A stretch of 64,000 bases of DNA, from contig CANTUZ010000001.1 in NCBI GenBank assembly GCA_947846985.1, positions 32,388,727 through 32,452,726 of the forward strand. The letters are read 5' to 3'. The translations under genes and the position numbers were made by a program. The notes under the pieces are model-generated. The model was not told where the DNA came from and did not search any database. It was given only the letters and a program-made list of their open reading frames with translations. The stretch comes from Fratercula arctica (taxonomy: Eukaryota; Chordata; Aves; Charadriiformes; Alcidae). The stretch's first letter is position 1, and each line of letters starts with the position of its first letter. This document shows positions 1-13,815 of this stretch, one piece after another.

Positions 1-337
1 AAAAAGAAATACTAAGAATGTCAACAAAATGCAATACAATCCATACTAGAAGCGACAACTGAGGAAAACAGCTAACACAAGACAGACTGAGAACAGTTTT
101 CCATCAGATTTTAGAGGGGAAAAAAAATCCACCCTTAGTAGTACTAAGGCATACTTTTCAGGCATACAAGCTGAAGAACTGTTCACGTATCCCAAAACTT
201 CTCCGAGTTTGTTCTAATATATTATCTATCTACAAACAAAAGATATACAGTAAAATACAATTCTTTACACACTTCTTTTACACTCCTAGGCCATCCCAGC
301 TAGAACTCCAATGCTGTGTGTCATTCTCCCTCCTTCA

Positions 338-352
338 CCCCCCCCCCCCCCC
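338..352 (+). repeat. Poly-C tract (C15)
   Basis: Fifteen consecutive C residues, equivalent to G15 on the minus strand, which is the sense strand of GTF2F2. Homopolymer length is prone to slippage and sequencing error. Confidence 0.9.
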
Positions 353-2539
353 AAATTATTTTCAAATATCTTCAAAAAAATCCTCATTAACCACCAGTCT
401 TGTACATACAAGAACCTCTAGCACTTCTGTGCAAAGTAATTTTGAAAGCTCCCCTAAAAGAAATCCAAAATCCTGCTGATCTTCTAGGACAAGAATTAGA
501 AACACCATCACACAGAGCAATGACATAAAAAGCCCTTTGTGGACACCATTCTCTACATGGGCAAGAGAAAGTGACAAGACAATCTAGAAAAGCTCCATAA
601 CTAATCTACAAGTTTTAAAGCAGCATGCTCTGAGTGCTGTCAAATACGCAGCCCGCGTAAGCACAAAGTCTGGAGGAGGCTGTTGCTCCTAGGATGTCAA
701 ATCACCCACTTTCACTTAAATGCTTTTGGTTATAACCTTCACTTGTAATGGAACTTTGATATTTGAAGTGTCACCGCAGTTGAAAAGAAAGAAGAAAAAT
801 AGCAAAAATCAATTTCGATTTCAAACAATTAATATATGGGAATTAAAATCTATTGTGATTGCTTGCCTTTCAGTTGGGCTTTTAGGATGCCAAACATCAA
901 GGAATCGTTAGCACTTCAGAAAGCAGTACCAGTTTTTCATCGTAGCATGACTTCCCTCATGAAAAAGCAGTAGAGAATTTGATGGCTCTGCATTTATTGT
1001 AGAAAATACTTTTGGAATACAAGCTATTAACAAGCTGGTAATCACAGGTAAAATTCAAGCCATCTGAAATATCTTCTAAGAATATTCTATAGCTGTTCTT
1101 AGAAGATTTACTGGAAAGCTTTTATTTGCCAGCCATTTGGTTCAGAGTACCTACTTTCCTCTTAACCTATGAAAAAGAAAGAGCACTTGAAACTCTTATT
1201 TTTTTTTGTTAAGTGAAAAATGTACATCTCTAATCACTAGTAAAAATAAATTCCTGTGTTGTTGTTTGTTTGGCTTTTTTAAAATTTAAAACTCAATGAT
1301 TCATTATGTTACACACTTTTCACTACATATTTTTTCTTTAGTTCTGTGTAAATAATACTGACATCTATGGCATATGTGTAAAGTCATCTGTTGTAACACT
1401 AACTTCAGTCTTGTCTTCTTTTCCCATTTTCATGAGCACTCATGCATTTCTACAAGTGTCAGGGTTTGAAATTTTTACATGCCATCTCTCATCGAAGGCA
1501 CATCCCTCAGCTGTTTGAGTCACACGGCAGAAACAGAAGGAAGACGGGGGTAAAAAACTCATTCTCTTCCCCATTCACATTGAAGAAATCCACAAATATG
1601 TTGAATCACACCATATCAGCTACAATCAGATACTTCAAACTAGTTATAAACTTGAATAGTTTTTCAAACTAGGGTGGGGAAGTGTCTTGCTTTGGTATAT
1701 GAACAAAATGACCACATAAAACCTCCATACTGTGAATAATGTTCCTTTTTTACTCCATAAATATGCTAAAAATAACACAAATATATTTTGCCTATGTTCA
1801 GCCACTCAAGTGGATACTTGTGTTCCATCTCGCTTTTTTTTTTTTCTGGGGTGCCAGAAAAGGTAGCCAGTTATACATCAGTTACCTTTTCTGTCTTTTC
1901 TTTAAGATTGGAAATTTCATATTTAACACTACTACGAAAGTGAGAAAGCTGCAAAATCAAGTGCTTAAGTCAGAAATACTAACAGTTGTTCTAACATTAC
2001 TTAGAATACGATGTGCGTGCAAAGTATTGCTATCCATCTTTCTCCCATTATGACTTGGATCACAATGACCGTATCAGAACAGTCCTACAAGTATCAGGAA
2101 TGAATGACAATTTCCATAATTTCTCTGATGACCTTCAATTGCTCAGGTAGGAGTAAAGAGGAACTTCCTCCCCCTTCCCCAAGGAGCCACGTAACCTGCT
2201 CCCAGGCTCGGTCAGCTCCACCTGCCTCCCTGCCCATTTTCTTGGGCGAGAAAAGGGGCCACCAAGCAGAAAGGACAGAGGGAGTTGAAGGCAGCACTGA
2301 CCCACACACATTACAAAAAGAATATCCTTGCCCCTATGAATTCCTTGAATGACTGCTCATGAAAAAAAAATATAGCTTCATCAAAATTAATCAAAATACC
2401 CACACTTGGATGCCCATCTTTTCCATCGGTGGAGGAGAAGCCAAGGGCTTTTTTATCACACTTGTCACTACGTTGGCATAGGTACCAACTACCTGGTTTA
2501 TTTCTACATGTTCTGTCCTTACAAAACCTAAAAGTGGCT

Positions 2540-2590
2540 GCACTACGTCAGCTAAGGTCTATCTAGCCCAGTGTCCCCTGGTGACTGTGA
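2540..2590 (-). mobile_element. Old CR1-type 3' fragment
   Basis: The plus strand reads GTCAGCTAAGGTCTATCTAG then CCCAGTGTCCC. This is the reverse complement of the conserved 3' end of old CR1 families in reptiles and birds (CTGGGCTAGATGGACC...TGACC). Homology beyond about 2590 is unclear, so only a short relic is claimed. Confidence 0.55.
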
Positions 2591-5500
2591 ACTCTTTCCA
2601 TGCCCTGATCCTTCACATCTCTGGGCAGAATTCCCATTTTTGATCCTTTGACCCTCACATCCTTCCCCTTATCTGGTTCCTCCCACCATCATGCAACTAC
2701 TTTTCATTTTTCTTTCACCGTACCCCTCCCTTCCTTTCACCAGGCAGGTTGTAGGGCTTTGTTAGGGATGCCTAGGAAAGAATATAAACCCAGGAAAAAC
2801 ATATACGATGCTCCCTTGAAGTATTTCCTCAGTCTCCAGTCACTTAATGCCCAATGACTTCTAGAGCCAGATGTGTTTCTGGAGGTAGCCTTGATGCTGT
2901 GAAATACACAGGCTGCGCAACAAGGTCAAATTACAGCTCCAACTCCGCACCTTCAGTACCTGCTCACCCCCGATCAGTGTTTCACAGCATCATAATTGCA
3001 CTATTGACATTTTCCAACGCTCGTGTCTTATTTTTAATTGTCTTTTTGCATTTGTACCTGTTACAACTGTGTAAGTGACAATTGGTCACTTCTCTTCTAC
3101 CGTAGGTGATATTTCTCTAGATCCTAAAGGGGAAAAAACCCTACATCATCATTTGCAGCAATCAGTGGCATTGTTGTTTTCACCTCTTACTTAAAAGCAT
3201 TACAAGGTTTCCATTCAAGATGAGAACAGCTTAAGAAAATTATCTTCCTCCTTCTCTCACCATTACTATACAAGCAGAATAAGGGCAGGCAACAAATTTT
3301 CCATTTAATAACAGCTGTGCCTCATCCATGAATTTATTTGGGTAGAAGGGTCATGTTGCCCTAATTCTGTTGACTGATGATATCAGGACTGAGCATGAAG
3401 GGGGCAAGTTAACTTAGGTCTATGACAAAATATTATTTTCTTAGGCTAGAATTATTTCATCTTTGCTAAGTAACTATTGCCTAACCCTAATTTTGTCTCC
3501 TGTCCTGCAACACAGGGCAGAAATTCTTAAATTGACAGGAAAGTGACTACTAGTTAAAAACCTGAAGGTATTTTCACATGAAAAGATAGGCTTGCATAAT
3601 TTACGAGGTTGAAACAAAAGCAACTGATATGGCATGAGAAATTTAAGATCAGAAAATTAACATTATGGGGTTTAATTACTTTTGAAATAGACATTCTGTA
3701 AGTCCTATCTGCTGGTATATCACAGAGAACATTGTCTCAAAATACTGCCTTTATAAATCATCATCGTTTGCGATAAAATATCAGAAAACAAGAAGCGCAG
3801 CGAGGACCAGGGAAGGTAGGAGAGAGATGTATGATGACACCTGAGGAACGCCGATGAGCAAGCACTTGGAAAAAGAAAGCGCATTTGCCTTTCTTTCTGA
3901 AAGAAATTGCATAATACCCTGTAGAACTAGACGGCTGATTTCTTTTCCTAAAAATGCTTGTAGTAGGAGTACCACACACAGCTAAAGCAACAGTCTCACA
4001 AAAAGCTGTTTCTATCTGTGCTGGTAACAGTTTAACATCATTGCCATTATCATTTAACACCATGTTTGTTCATTTTAAGCTTCAGAAAAGAATACTGCTC
4101 TGCCGCTTCAGAAACAAAACTGTTCACAAAGCTGCTACAATAATTATAGCTGTAAACAGCAGCTACTCATTTAAAACACTACTAGGACATGACGACATGC
4201 ATGTTCAACATGTTAAGGTTTCAAAACCAAGTAGTCAGAAGACTACTGTTACAAATCGAGCCATTCTGAAGGCCTGAAACCTTCTCCTGATAATGCTAAA
4301 AGTGACTACAGTATCGCCTTGTTTAGCAGTGGTGTGACTTTGGGGGACATAACCTTGGTTTACAGAGAGCTCATGAAACCCACCGTCTTTCTGGACATTA
4401 AAGGGGGATTCCACCAATTCCAACCCAAGCATTATTTCAGTTACCTGAAAAACTAGATCTCTACGCTTTTCCAGGATACATTTTTTTTTTTGCCTTTGAC
4501 ACCACCCCACCCCAAGCTTCCAACAGCAGCTTGGTTCCAGGAATGGAAAGCCTGACCAAAAGGTGGTGGCAAGTTTTCTTGCTCACATCTCCTCAAGGGA
4601 GATTCGCTGTCCTGTGTAAGGGGGTGTCACTTCACCAGCCACAGGAGCACACCAAGGACATGAGAATTCAGATTTAGAAGTCCAAGGCTGCTCCCTAGGG
4701 AAATGCCCCAGGAAGATGAGGATCTTCTGGATGAGGGCTTGCTAGAGCCGTGAGCATGATGGTCAGGAGTCTTGAAGTGCTGGACTCCCCCAGCAGCGAG
4801 GATGGGGAGGGAGCAGCATCTCCTGAGCACTAGGAGATGAAGAGAAGGGCTGAGGGACTCCGTGTCAGTGACAATCACCTGAGAACCTTGGCTTTATGGA
4901 GAAGGCAGATGCTCACACAGTGCAACGTTAAGGTTGTACAACACAAGTAATGTCTAATTATCCTGAAATTACTAAATAAATTAAAAAAAGTTAAATTAAA
5001 ATAAATATTTGGCTTTTCATATGTCAAGTTTCAGAAAGGCAATTTTCTTTTTTGCAGCAGAAGTCAGAGGAATTCACTTTTTCTAAAATTTGTGAACAGA
5101 AAACCTTGAGCTACAAATCTACTGCTGCAGCTCCACAGAAAGCTGCTTGTTATCTCAAAGTAGGTTCTTGATTTTGTACCATAGTGAACAGATGAAGGAA
5201 AAAAAAAGAACAGGTCAGAGGTGGGTACAGACTCTCAATTAGGAAGAAAAAATTAAGCAAACAAACTAGCAATGAACAGGCTAAGCATCAAAAAACGTAA
5301 ACAGAACAAGCAACTGTAACACCAAACCCAGTCATTTATTGCCTATCTACTACTTAAATAAAGCCTTTGGCCAGCATTAGGGATAAGGCAGTGCATTTTC
5401 TCAATGCTGAAACTGGTAATCTAAGAGGAAACAAATTAAAGGACCTACAGGCCAGGCTGATAAGAATCAGCTAAATAGAGAAAAAGGTACTCTCAGGTTA

Positions 5501-6354
5501 GGAATCTTATCAATAGTAACTTTATCTAAGGCCTTGCAGCATTGCCAGGTCTTGTGATATTTCCAACACATTGTCTGAACCGAACAGCAAATAACATTCT
5601 TTCCCAACAGGGCAGAAATGTAACATGTAGGCTATTTTATGTCTTCTCATATTGAGATAAAAGTCCGCCTCTATAAGACTTTTCTGCCATGCACAGATGA
5701 TGATTTTAGGGTTTGCCCACAGAGTGCAGTGCAGAAATCCCTGAGACAACCTGCATGAGTAAGACAATATGCTGTAGCACAGCTACATGCTGTTCCTGCT
5801 CCTGTATCACCACAGCTGTTGGCACGATGCTGGGGCTGGAAAAAGCCTTAGAGCACCAAATGAGCTCTGCTAGACTGTTTCCAGACTCAAGCACACAGAA
5901 GGCTCAAGTCCTACTGTGCTGCAGCCGCCAGTGCTCTCGCAGCTGCAGTTAGCAAAGGCAGAGGTAACACGTAACCTTAGAAGAACTGCTCTTGCCTTTG
6001 CCTTCATTGCCTTCCCCCTCAAAAGTTAGTTCCACGGTTAAAAAGAAGACACTTCAACTATCTCTGATGCAAGCTGTGTAACAACAGTATGGAACTGGGG
6101 GAAAAAAATAGGGCAGGGAACCCAGAAGAGCCTGAGAGGAACAGCACTGCATGAGGTTAAAGGTCTGCTTTGCTCGGCATCATGACTCCAGCAAAGTGGC
6201 CAAAAGTGGATATCCATGAAGAAGCCAAAGGGCAGAGCAGACATGTATGATTCTCCTACTGGGTATGTATCCCAATGTCCACCATTTTTTTTGTGGCATG
6301 GGGTATCTTAAATCAGATGTCCTCTCAATCTTTGTACCCTTTGGTGGATTTTCT

Positions 6355-6590
6355 TTCCCATACCTCTTTGGTGTCCTCCAAGGTCATTTAAGCCTTTAGC
6401 AAATACCACCTTCACATCCACATCTTCTGGCAAGGAATTCAACAGCTCAATTACATTCTGAGTGCAGAACCACCTCTTTCTATTTACTTTGAAACTGCCT
6501 CCTGCTAGCTTTACATCTGCTACACGCCAGTCTTGCACTGGCCAAGGCAGCAAGCATTTGATCTCCCTCTGCCCCTTTGATCCACCATCC
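6355..6590 (-). mobile_element. Diverged old CR1 fragment, 3' region
   Basis: The segment around CATCTTCTGGCAAGGAATTC (about 6420) followed by AACAGCTCAATTACATTC and then AACCACCTCTTTCTATTTAC matches the layout of old CR1 3' coding regions. There the reverse complement encodes the conserved tract between the [15 protein letters not shown] motif and the 3' UTR. The reading frame is destroyed. Orientation is minus. Edges are approximate. Confidence 0.6.
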
Positions 6591-8454
6591 AAGGCTCTAA
6601 TTTGCAATACTGCAAAGGTCTGAACCCACCAAACATGATCGTTTTGGTAGGTGGGTGAACTGCAATAATCAGCAAAATCCCTCACAGAAGACAAACACAA
6701 TTTGTGGAGTCACGATCTCCGATGCCAGGCATGGCTGAAATTCCTGGGATTTCTCAAGAGTCGGAAGGGAAGACTGAGAACACTGATACGAGCCAAAAGC
6801 ACGCTTCCCCATAGTGCAGTGCTTCAACAAGCTGGATGCAGACATTGCTGAAGGACAGAACAAGCTTGTGGGATTAACTCCCACTGTTTTATATTGGGTT
6901 CTGTTCTCAGGATAGAGACTGCATGACAATAAATACATCAGTGCTGCTCAGGCAAACATAAATATTAGAATATTCATAAAGTATACTAAAATAAATAGCC
7001 AGGCCCCAAGGACACGAAGGCAAATTATGCAAATTCTTAAAGAATTTAACTCCAGCTCATGTTGATCTAATTAAATCCATGTCCTTTTTGGTGTTATAGC
7101 AATGCACTTTCCCTGATTCTCCACAATATTTATTATAACCAGTATGACAGACTTTGACTACATATACCTTAAAGCATGAGTTGTTGCTTCTTTGTGTTTT
7201 AACAGCTATAAACAGTCTCATTAATGACTACGGCTCCTGTAAAAACTGCTGGGAAGCTTGTACTCTAAGTTTTGTTGCATTTATCTGTCAACAGATCCAG
7301 TTATATTTTCAAGACATAAAATGTTTCCATGGCTTGAAAATGGCAGATTCCATAATCAAGTTACCTTCAGCGCTAAGCTAGTATTTAAATTAAGAATTAC
7401 TGTTTTATTCCTCTTAATGATAATTTTTCAGTTAGAATTTCACTTTTGAAGTATAATTAATACATGTTAATCACTCTAAAGTGGATGAAATCAAATGTGC
7501 ATTCAGCAGCTTACACAGTTCTGTGTTATCATGTAAGAACTCTGTGCCTTTAACAAAAAATTGCTGATTTTACTGCAGCGTTTATCAAAGGGCTTACACT
7601 GAATTTCAAATATTCCAACACATGTATAATCAACAGCTGAATTTTTTTTTATTGCAACAACAAAAAATGAAGCAAGTGTGATCTACAGACAAGTCAAGTG
7701 TCATATATTTGCGTCTGCAGTCAAACATGTACATTCACAATTGTCAAAATTTTAATACTAGGTTCACACTATATTGTCTGCAGCAGCTCAGATAATTTAT
7801 TCCTTTTACCTGAAGTACAATCAGAAATGGTCCCAATGGTGCCTCTCCCTTCACTAGAAGGCATTTGTATTACTCACTGGCAGGCTGAGGGAAAAGAGAT
7901 GACTAACACCCTGTCCTAAAGCATGCTAAGTACTGAAGGCTGCTATTTGCTATAAACTTAAGATTATAAGAGACGGAATTTGGATACAACAGGACTTCAA
8001 TTGACTTGAAGTAGGTTCAGGAATTTCAAGGAGTAGGTTATGCATTAACACTCCCTGATGCACACATCGATGAAGAAAAAGATGCATATGTAGTTTGTTT
8101 ACAGAGCTGATATACCACCCCCCTCTCCCCAAAGCAATACTCTGCTTTCATACATTCTCAAAGCTTAGGCAACATTATTATCAATTGCTGCCCATGTAAC
8201 TTTCATTTAATGCACTTCCACAAGGACCGTACCTAATTACATTTGCTCTTATATGAGAATGCATTTCTTTACCTTATCATTCTCAACAGACTACACAGCC
8301 TCATGGCAGCAGCTTCTGGGTATTATTCTTTGGGAGAGGGGGGACAAGTGACACTTTAACCGGCAGAAATACTTGGTTTTCACAGCTTCTGTAACTACAA
8401 CAGCACTTACAGGTAGGTGCAAGCAAAGCCATAAGCAAAGAGGAGCTACATACA

Positions 8455-8515
8455 GATAGCTGGGGTTAAAATCACTTGCTCAGCATCATATAGGAACAAG
8501 AAAAGCCAATTCTTA
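8455..8515 (+). mobile_element. Possible MIR-like relic
   Basis: GGGTTAAAATCACTTGCTCA followed by GCATCATATAGGAAC resembles the MIR tail, in which a TTAAGTGACTTGCCCA-like block is followed by a TCACACAGC-like block. The match is weak. Confidence 0.3.
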
Positions 8516-8869
8516 TTTCTGTTTTCCTTTAGCTGAGTGTGTAGTTTGCTACGCTCCTTTCACATTTAGCAGAAACCAGCCTTCAGGCACTAAACAACAC
8601 TGGTTGAATCCCTGAGTGCTGTTTATCACGTGAACTAATCAAATAGGATTTTTATATGGAAAAAGTAACCTAAAATTATGAAACTGCATATGCAAAAGGA
8701 GCTCAAATTTACTTTAGATAAACTCTCCTGAATATTTTGACTGTAGCCATTCAGGATATTATGAACACTAGAAGTTTACACAGTCTCAAAAACCACCAGG
8801 GATACTTCATAGAAGGAAAATCCACAAAAGCCTGTTAAATAAAACACTATCACACCTGGGTCTGGATCT

Positions 8870-9045
8870 CTCTGAGCTGCAAATCATTAAAGGCTGGAAG
8901 AAGTATTTTGGGGAGGTACCGCTATGCTTCTGTGTTGTTCTACAATTGGCCACCACTGAGGACAGGATACCAGCTAGATGATCTTCGGTCTGACCCAGTA
9001 CCACTTGTCTCCCTCCAAATGGTATCCAGCAGAGTGGCAACATCC
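8870..9045 (+). mobile_element. Old CR1-type 3' end, plus orientation
   Basis: The sequence GGCCACCACTGAGGACAGGA, then TACCAGCTAGATGATCTTCG, then GTCTGACCCAGTA matches the conserved 3' terminal part of old CR1 families (typical order: TTGGCCACTG, AGGATACTGGGCTAGATGGA, TCTGACCCAGTA). It is diverged and 5'-truncated. Confidence 0.65.
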
Positions 9046-9776
9046 ATAACATCTTGCCTTTTGGGAAGCGGTTTACAACTGCCCCGACAATAAGTGTGAT
9101 TAAAAACATCATATATAATCCTAACGATTTAGGACATAAGAAATTCTGAAGATTGACAGTACCCTCCCAATGTAAAAATGTGGGGGAGCTTTTTAAGGAT
9201 ATAAATCAAAGGATTTCTAAATGTTGTCTCATTCATTTCCTTTGTTAACTTCCTAACTTACGTATTTTTTTATGGTAATACCTAAAAGCAGTCATTATGG
9301 TCTTGTTATGCCAGAATGCCACATAAATACATAAAAGACATCGTATTTGCCTCAAAAGTACTTATTATAGGCCAAGATAAAGCAGATCAACAGCAAAATG
9401 GAGCACTCAATAACCTGAATTACTTGAGAGGTAGTTTAGAAAACGCCATCTGAGTTCCACGATGGTTTTGAGAAAAAAGTGAATAAACAAATAAGCACAA
9501 CTGATGGCTGAGAGTCCTCCTTTAAATGCCTCCGTGTAACCAACTACCATCACTCAGAAAATGACTCCATAACCAGCTTGGTTCCATCAAATGGGTTTAG
9601 CACTCATCTCATCAGTGTATTTAAGCAGCTCACAAGAACACACTATCTCATTCTTCTGACTGAAGCAAAAATCCAAACAACTAAACACGTGGCCATCTTA
9701 CACAATATTCGCAGAACAAGGAGGAGATGCCAAGAGCGAAGAGCAGATAATTCAATCATTCAAACGCAAACCAAAA

Positions 9777-9796
9777 CCATTCTATGATTCTATGAA
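9777..9796 (+). mobile_element. Bare CR1 3' terminus
   Basis: ACCATTCTATGATTCTATGA is the exact 3' terminal octamer repeat of young CR1 copies in plus orientation. No CR1 body is recognisable upstream of it. Confidence 0.55.
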
Positions 9797-11689
9797 AACA
9801 GAACAAAAAACCCCAAAGCCAAGCAAAACCAAGGGTGCATCCCTACAACTAAAGAACATCAGAGAAATGCAATGTAAGTATCAGAATTCTGATTCTAAAT
9901 TTTAGCAGTTAAACTCTCAAGATCTGCTTTACATACGACACCCCACAGCAGTGAGTCTCAGTTTTTAAGTGGTATAAAACACTAATCTCTAGAAAGTAGC
10001 CTTTCATAACCTTAAAGCTGCACCACAATTAACATATAATCAGAGTGAACAGATTTTAAGAACTGAGAAAAATTGCAAGCTGTAAAACACACCTTGAATT
10101 CAGTACATGTCTACAGACTGTAACATTTCTAACACTAGTCTTTTGACATGCTTAAGCCAGTGTAATAAAAAGCATCTCAATATTACAAAGAATTCCCTCC
10201 TACAAAAAACAAAACCCAAACCCTAGTCCCAGCTAGACACAAGGTATACCTTTTGACAACATTTGATGCTGAAATGGAATTCAAATAAAAGTCAAATGTC
10301 AGTAAAAACAGACATGTCCACGTTAAAGTGACCGAAAAATTACTTTCAAGAAGACATTTTGAAAACCCACTAGCATTAGTCTTATCTTTAGGAATTGCTT
10401 TTGAAGAAAGGCAGGGGCATGAGACTCCTTCCATTCCATCTACTATCTCTGCCATTACCACTTAAGAGTGCCAGCCCAGTCCTGGTACTATTTAACCTGT
10501 GTGCATCAGACGTAATCCCTCTACTAACAAGACTGAGATTTGTCTATAGATTTTGTATTAGCTGTGTCTAGTTTCCCAGGTTCACAGGCTTTTGCTAACA
10601 TTGGCACTTATTTGCTCTAGTACGTTAATGATATTTTTGAAACATCTCTTTAATAAAAGCAGAAAAGGGGATTTTTATTAAACACTACTTGACACTGTAG
10701 GATTCTCATGCTGTCGTGTACCCATCTGGGAATTTCGGCAACATAAGCCCAAAGGCTTTAACAGAAGAGAAGGGAGCAGGGTAGGAACACACAGTATCAA
10801 GAGAGTTCTGCTCCAGCTGCTGGGGAATTACACTTGCACACACCTATGTTAGAATACGATTTTCTGGAATCATCTCCTTCCATGACTGTAAAGGAAGTCT
10901 GCACAGACCAGCTCTGACCTGAAATAAAATCTTTAGATTCCTAAGGCTACCTGATATCCTATCTGATCTAAGCATGTTGCCCATTTCATAAAAAAATACT
11001 AATCAAAGGGCAATACTTCTATTTAGTACTCTGAAGCGTGTAAAAAACCCCAACGCTTTGACTATAGCAACTGCAGTTTGAGAAGCCCCCTTAGAATTTT
11101 GAACTGTACTCAAGACATCATTAGAATGACTAACATGTAACTGGTAGTTAATATCAGTGAACTAACCATTTTTGACTCTGTCCAAAGAATTTATAAATCT
11201 TTCAGCAAAAAGATTTTTTTCATTAGAAAAACTGAAAAAAGTACAATACTAGAAAACTGATTTTCTGAGTGCTTAGTCTGTGCAATTAAAATCAAATAAC
11301 AAAAGATGTGGAAATTTGCTACAAGCTTTCCAATCAAGAGGAAAGAATTCAAACTAAAAGATACAGACAATGAACCTACAAAAAAAAAAAAGCTGAGAAA
11401 TTAAAAAAAAAAATATCTAAAATAACATTCAAGAGAACATTACATTTCTAAAGCTCTCCCTCATCATTTCCCCCCCTTCATTTAAATAAAAAATATTAAC
11501 AATTTAAGCTTTTGGTTACAGCAATCAGTTTATGAAGTCATTTTTCATTTTTATGATGTTCTACCCTAGAAACATAACAAAAATACTCTGGGGGTTTTTT
11601 TTAATCCATTAATTTATTGAAAAGTAAAACTGAAAAGGTGCGGTCATAAGCAATTTCTTAAGTGTTTCAAATAAAGTGTCCACACTCAC

Positions 11690-11728
11690 CAGTGCTGCTG
11701 CTTTCAGATTTTTCTTCTGGTTGGCTTT
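11690..11728 (-). CDS. GTF2F2: Candidate 39-nt cassette exon in GTF2F2 intron 4
   Basis: On the minus strand a strong pyrimidine tract (about 30 nt, mostly T) ends in CCAG at 11729-11730. A 39-nt open segment follows, then the near-consensus donor CTG|GTGAGTG. Entered in phase 1, as left by exon 4, it reads ESQPEEKSESSST and exits in phase 1, so it could be included or skipped without changing frame. The insertion would fall in the loop between FTESS and KLSLEG of the dimerisation barrel. The peptide is acidic and serine-rich, with residues that look like casein kinase 2 sites. I know of no human counterpart. It could be a bird or species isoform exon, or a pseudo-exon with good splice signals. 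Confidence 0.5.
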
Positions 11729-13815
11729 CTGGAAAAAAAGACAAATGAACAAAAAGGAAACATAATGTTTCTGTGTTGATTATTTGAGATACATCTAAAA
11801 AGTGGGTTGCAAAGCAAAGAATGATAAATTATGATAAAAACACAATCACTCGGTTTGATTAATGTTTATAAATTTACTTTCTGAAGAATAATTTGCCACA
11901 GGGAGCAACAACAACAACAAAAAAGTATCTCCTTTAGTGCCCAAACTCACAACTTAAATGAGAGAACTCCATCAAATCTCTGACTGAGCTCTGCAGGAAT
12001 GAAGTTACACATTTATACAAAATCAGTAGTAGCATTATACTTCAGCAATTAATGGTATCCATGTATTTCACTGGTCACTCCAGACAAATGAATATTATTC
12101 TTGTGTATTTCAAAAAAAGTCAAGGTCCTGCAGAAGAATGCTCTTTAATTGGCATTAGGTAAATTTTTCAACTTGATCAACCTCTTCTCTACCCTTTCTG
12201 CAGATCACGCAAGGATTTATTTCTTCAAACTTTTCCCTTTCTGACCATTGGCCCTCAAATGGTACGACAGCCCAACTTGTCAGGTACAAAAATTACACAT
12301 AATCAGAAACGTCTCCTGTTCCACAGAGCAGAGAATCAAAGCATGTATGAAGGAAAAACCTAGACATAAGTGTTGAAAAGCAACTTGCCAAAAAATTATC
12401 ACTCGGGTGAATGGCAGAGTCAGATTCAGAAACAGCTTTCTGCATGAAATTACAACACAGCATTTGAAGAAATGGCAGCCGGCGGATGTATTTTGGTAAA
12501 CTCAGTTCTAACACTTACCAAGTCCTACGAAATTAAACCTCTACATAAATGACAACCTGAAATTTGACTGCTCCTCCTATATTTCTCCTTTTTACGCATC
12601 TTCTAAGATAGAGAATAACATGAACACTTTCATTTATCTGAAATACAGTTAAAAATGGTAAAGGAGACTTGTCCTTAGCTTTCAACTCAGAGATGTCACA
12701 GCTATCATTACAGACTATTTACTTACAGGCGAGAGTGAATTACTGCTCTAACTCAGAGAGTAATTTTTGAGTTCAGCTAGTTTGATCATTTCTGCCTTTT
12801 ACAGGCTGCATATTAAGAGGACCGAGAACATGAAATATTTTACAAAACCTTTTTCTTGCCACTGATTCTTGCTGGCTTTCATGGCTGATGGCCCTGTTTA
12901 CTCACTGAGATGGCTGACAGGCTGAAGACTAACACAAATGGAAAAAGCACTGTCTTGCAGATCCTTCTTTCTTTACCGGTGGCTGCCGTTCGTCTTAGCA
13001 GCTGAAGGCATGTACTTTCTCAGTGAGAAAACATCATTATATGGCCTCTTCCCACCCGTGAGCATTCATAAAGCAAGTTAAGAACTCTGCCGACTTTCAG
13101 ATATATGTGGAGGATAGCCTGTTTGCAGAAAAGCATGTATTTTCTCATGGACTTTATGCTGTAAATGTGCTAAATACACACAAAAAAATGTTATTACCCA
13201 ACCAATACTCCAACTCAGTCATAACTTAATTAGGGAAACATTCAGTACACGTACAAGAAGCTAAGAGGACGTAACGAAGAAATGTGCAAATATACTAAGA
13301 TACCAACCCCTGCCTGGAGTGAGATGTAAGAAGCAGCTGGATTTAAAGCTGTTTCTTTTTAACTCCGTTTCAATGAAAAGACTAGCTACCTAGCCAAAAC
13401 TACTGCATAAGACATCACACTTAAAAATTGTTAATGGCATCTCTGATTCAAATAACAATAAATGTGTATCACGTCTACAGGTAGAGTGTGCATGTTGGCT
13501 TGTAGCAAAAGAATCTGCCCTCAACAACAGAGACAAAAAAAAAAACCCAGACAAAATTCAACCCTTGCAAAAAAAGTGTGGGTTTTTTTCTCATCATTAG
13601 ACAATTTCTTCTTGTTATTATTAGGTCACAAGTTATCTGCTTCAAAAAAATCTCAGTACTAGTATCATGAGAGTGGTAAAGGAAGTTGTACTATGTCTAC
13701 TCAATATATTTTATCAACCTAGACTACAGCTGCTCAGCCTCCTCCACAACATGCAAGATTCACAGATAAATATCAACAGGTTGGGATTGTTTGGTTGGTT
13801 GTTGGGCTTTTTGTT

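Larger units (their letters stand above)
1..11689 (-). other. GTF2F2 intronic DNA left of the candidate cassette exon
   Basis: AT-rich sequence without a recognisable exon. I looked for the remaining RAP30 exons (those encoding KLSLEG onward and the winged helix) on the minus strand and saw none. It holds a C15 run at 338-352, diverged CR1-like pieces near 2540, 6355 and 8870, a possible MIR-like scrap near 8455 and a bare CR1 3' terminus at 9777. Confidence 0.6.

Noticed and set aside
1..11689. Remaining GTF2F2 exons and the nested KCTD4 gene known from mammals
   Set aside because: No match to the later RAP30 peptide or to a long single-exon KCTD4 frame was found on either strand; these must lie left of the window.
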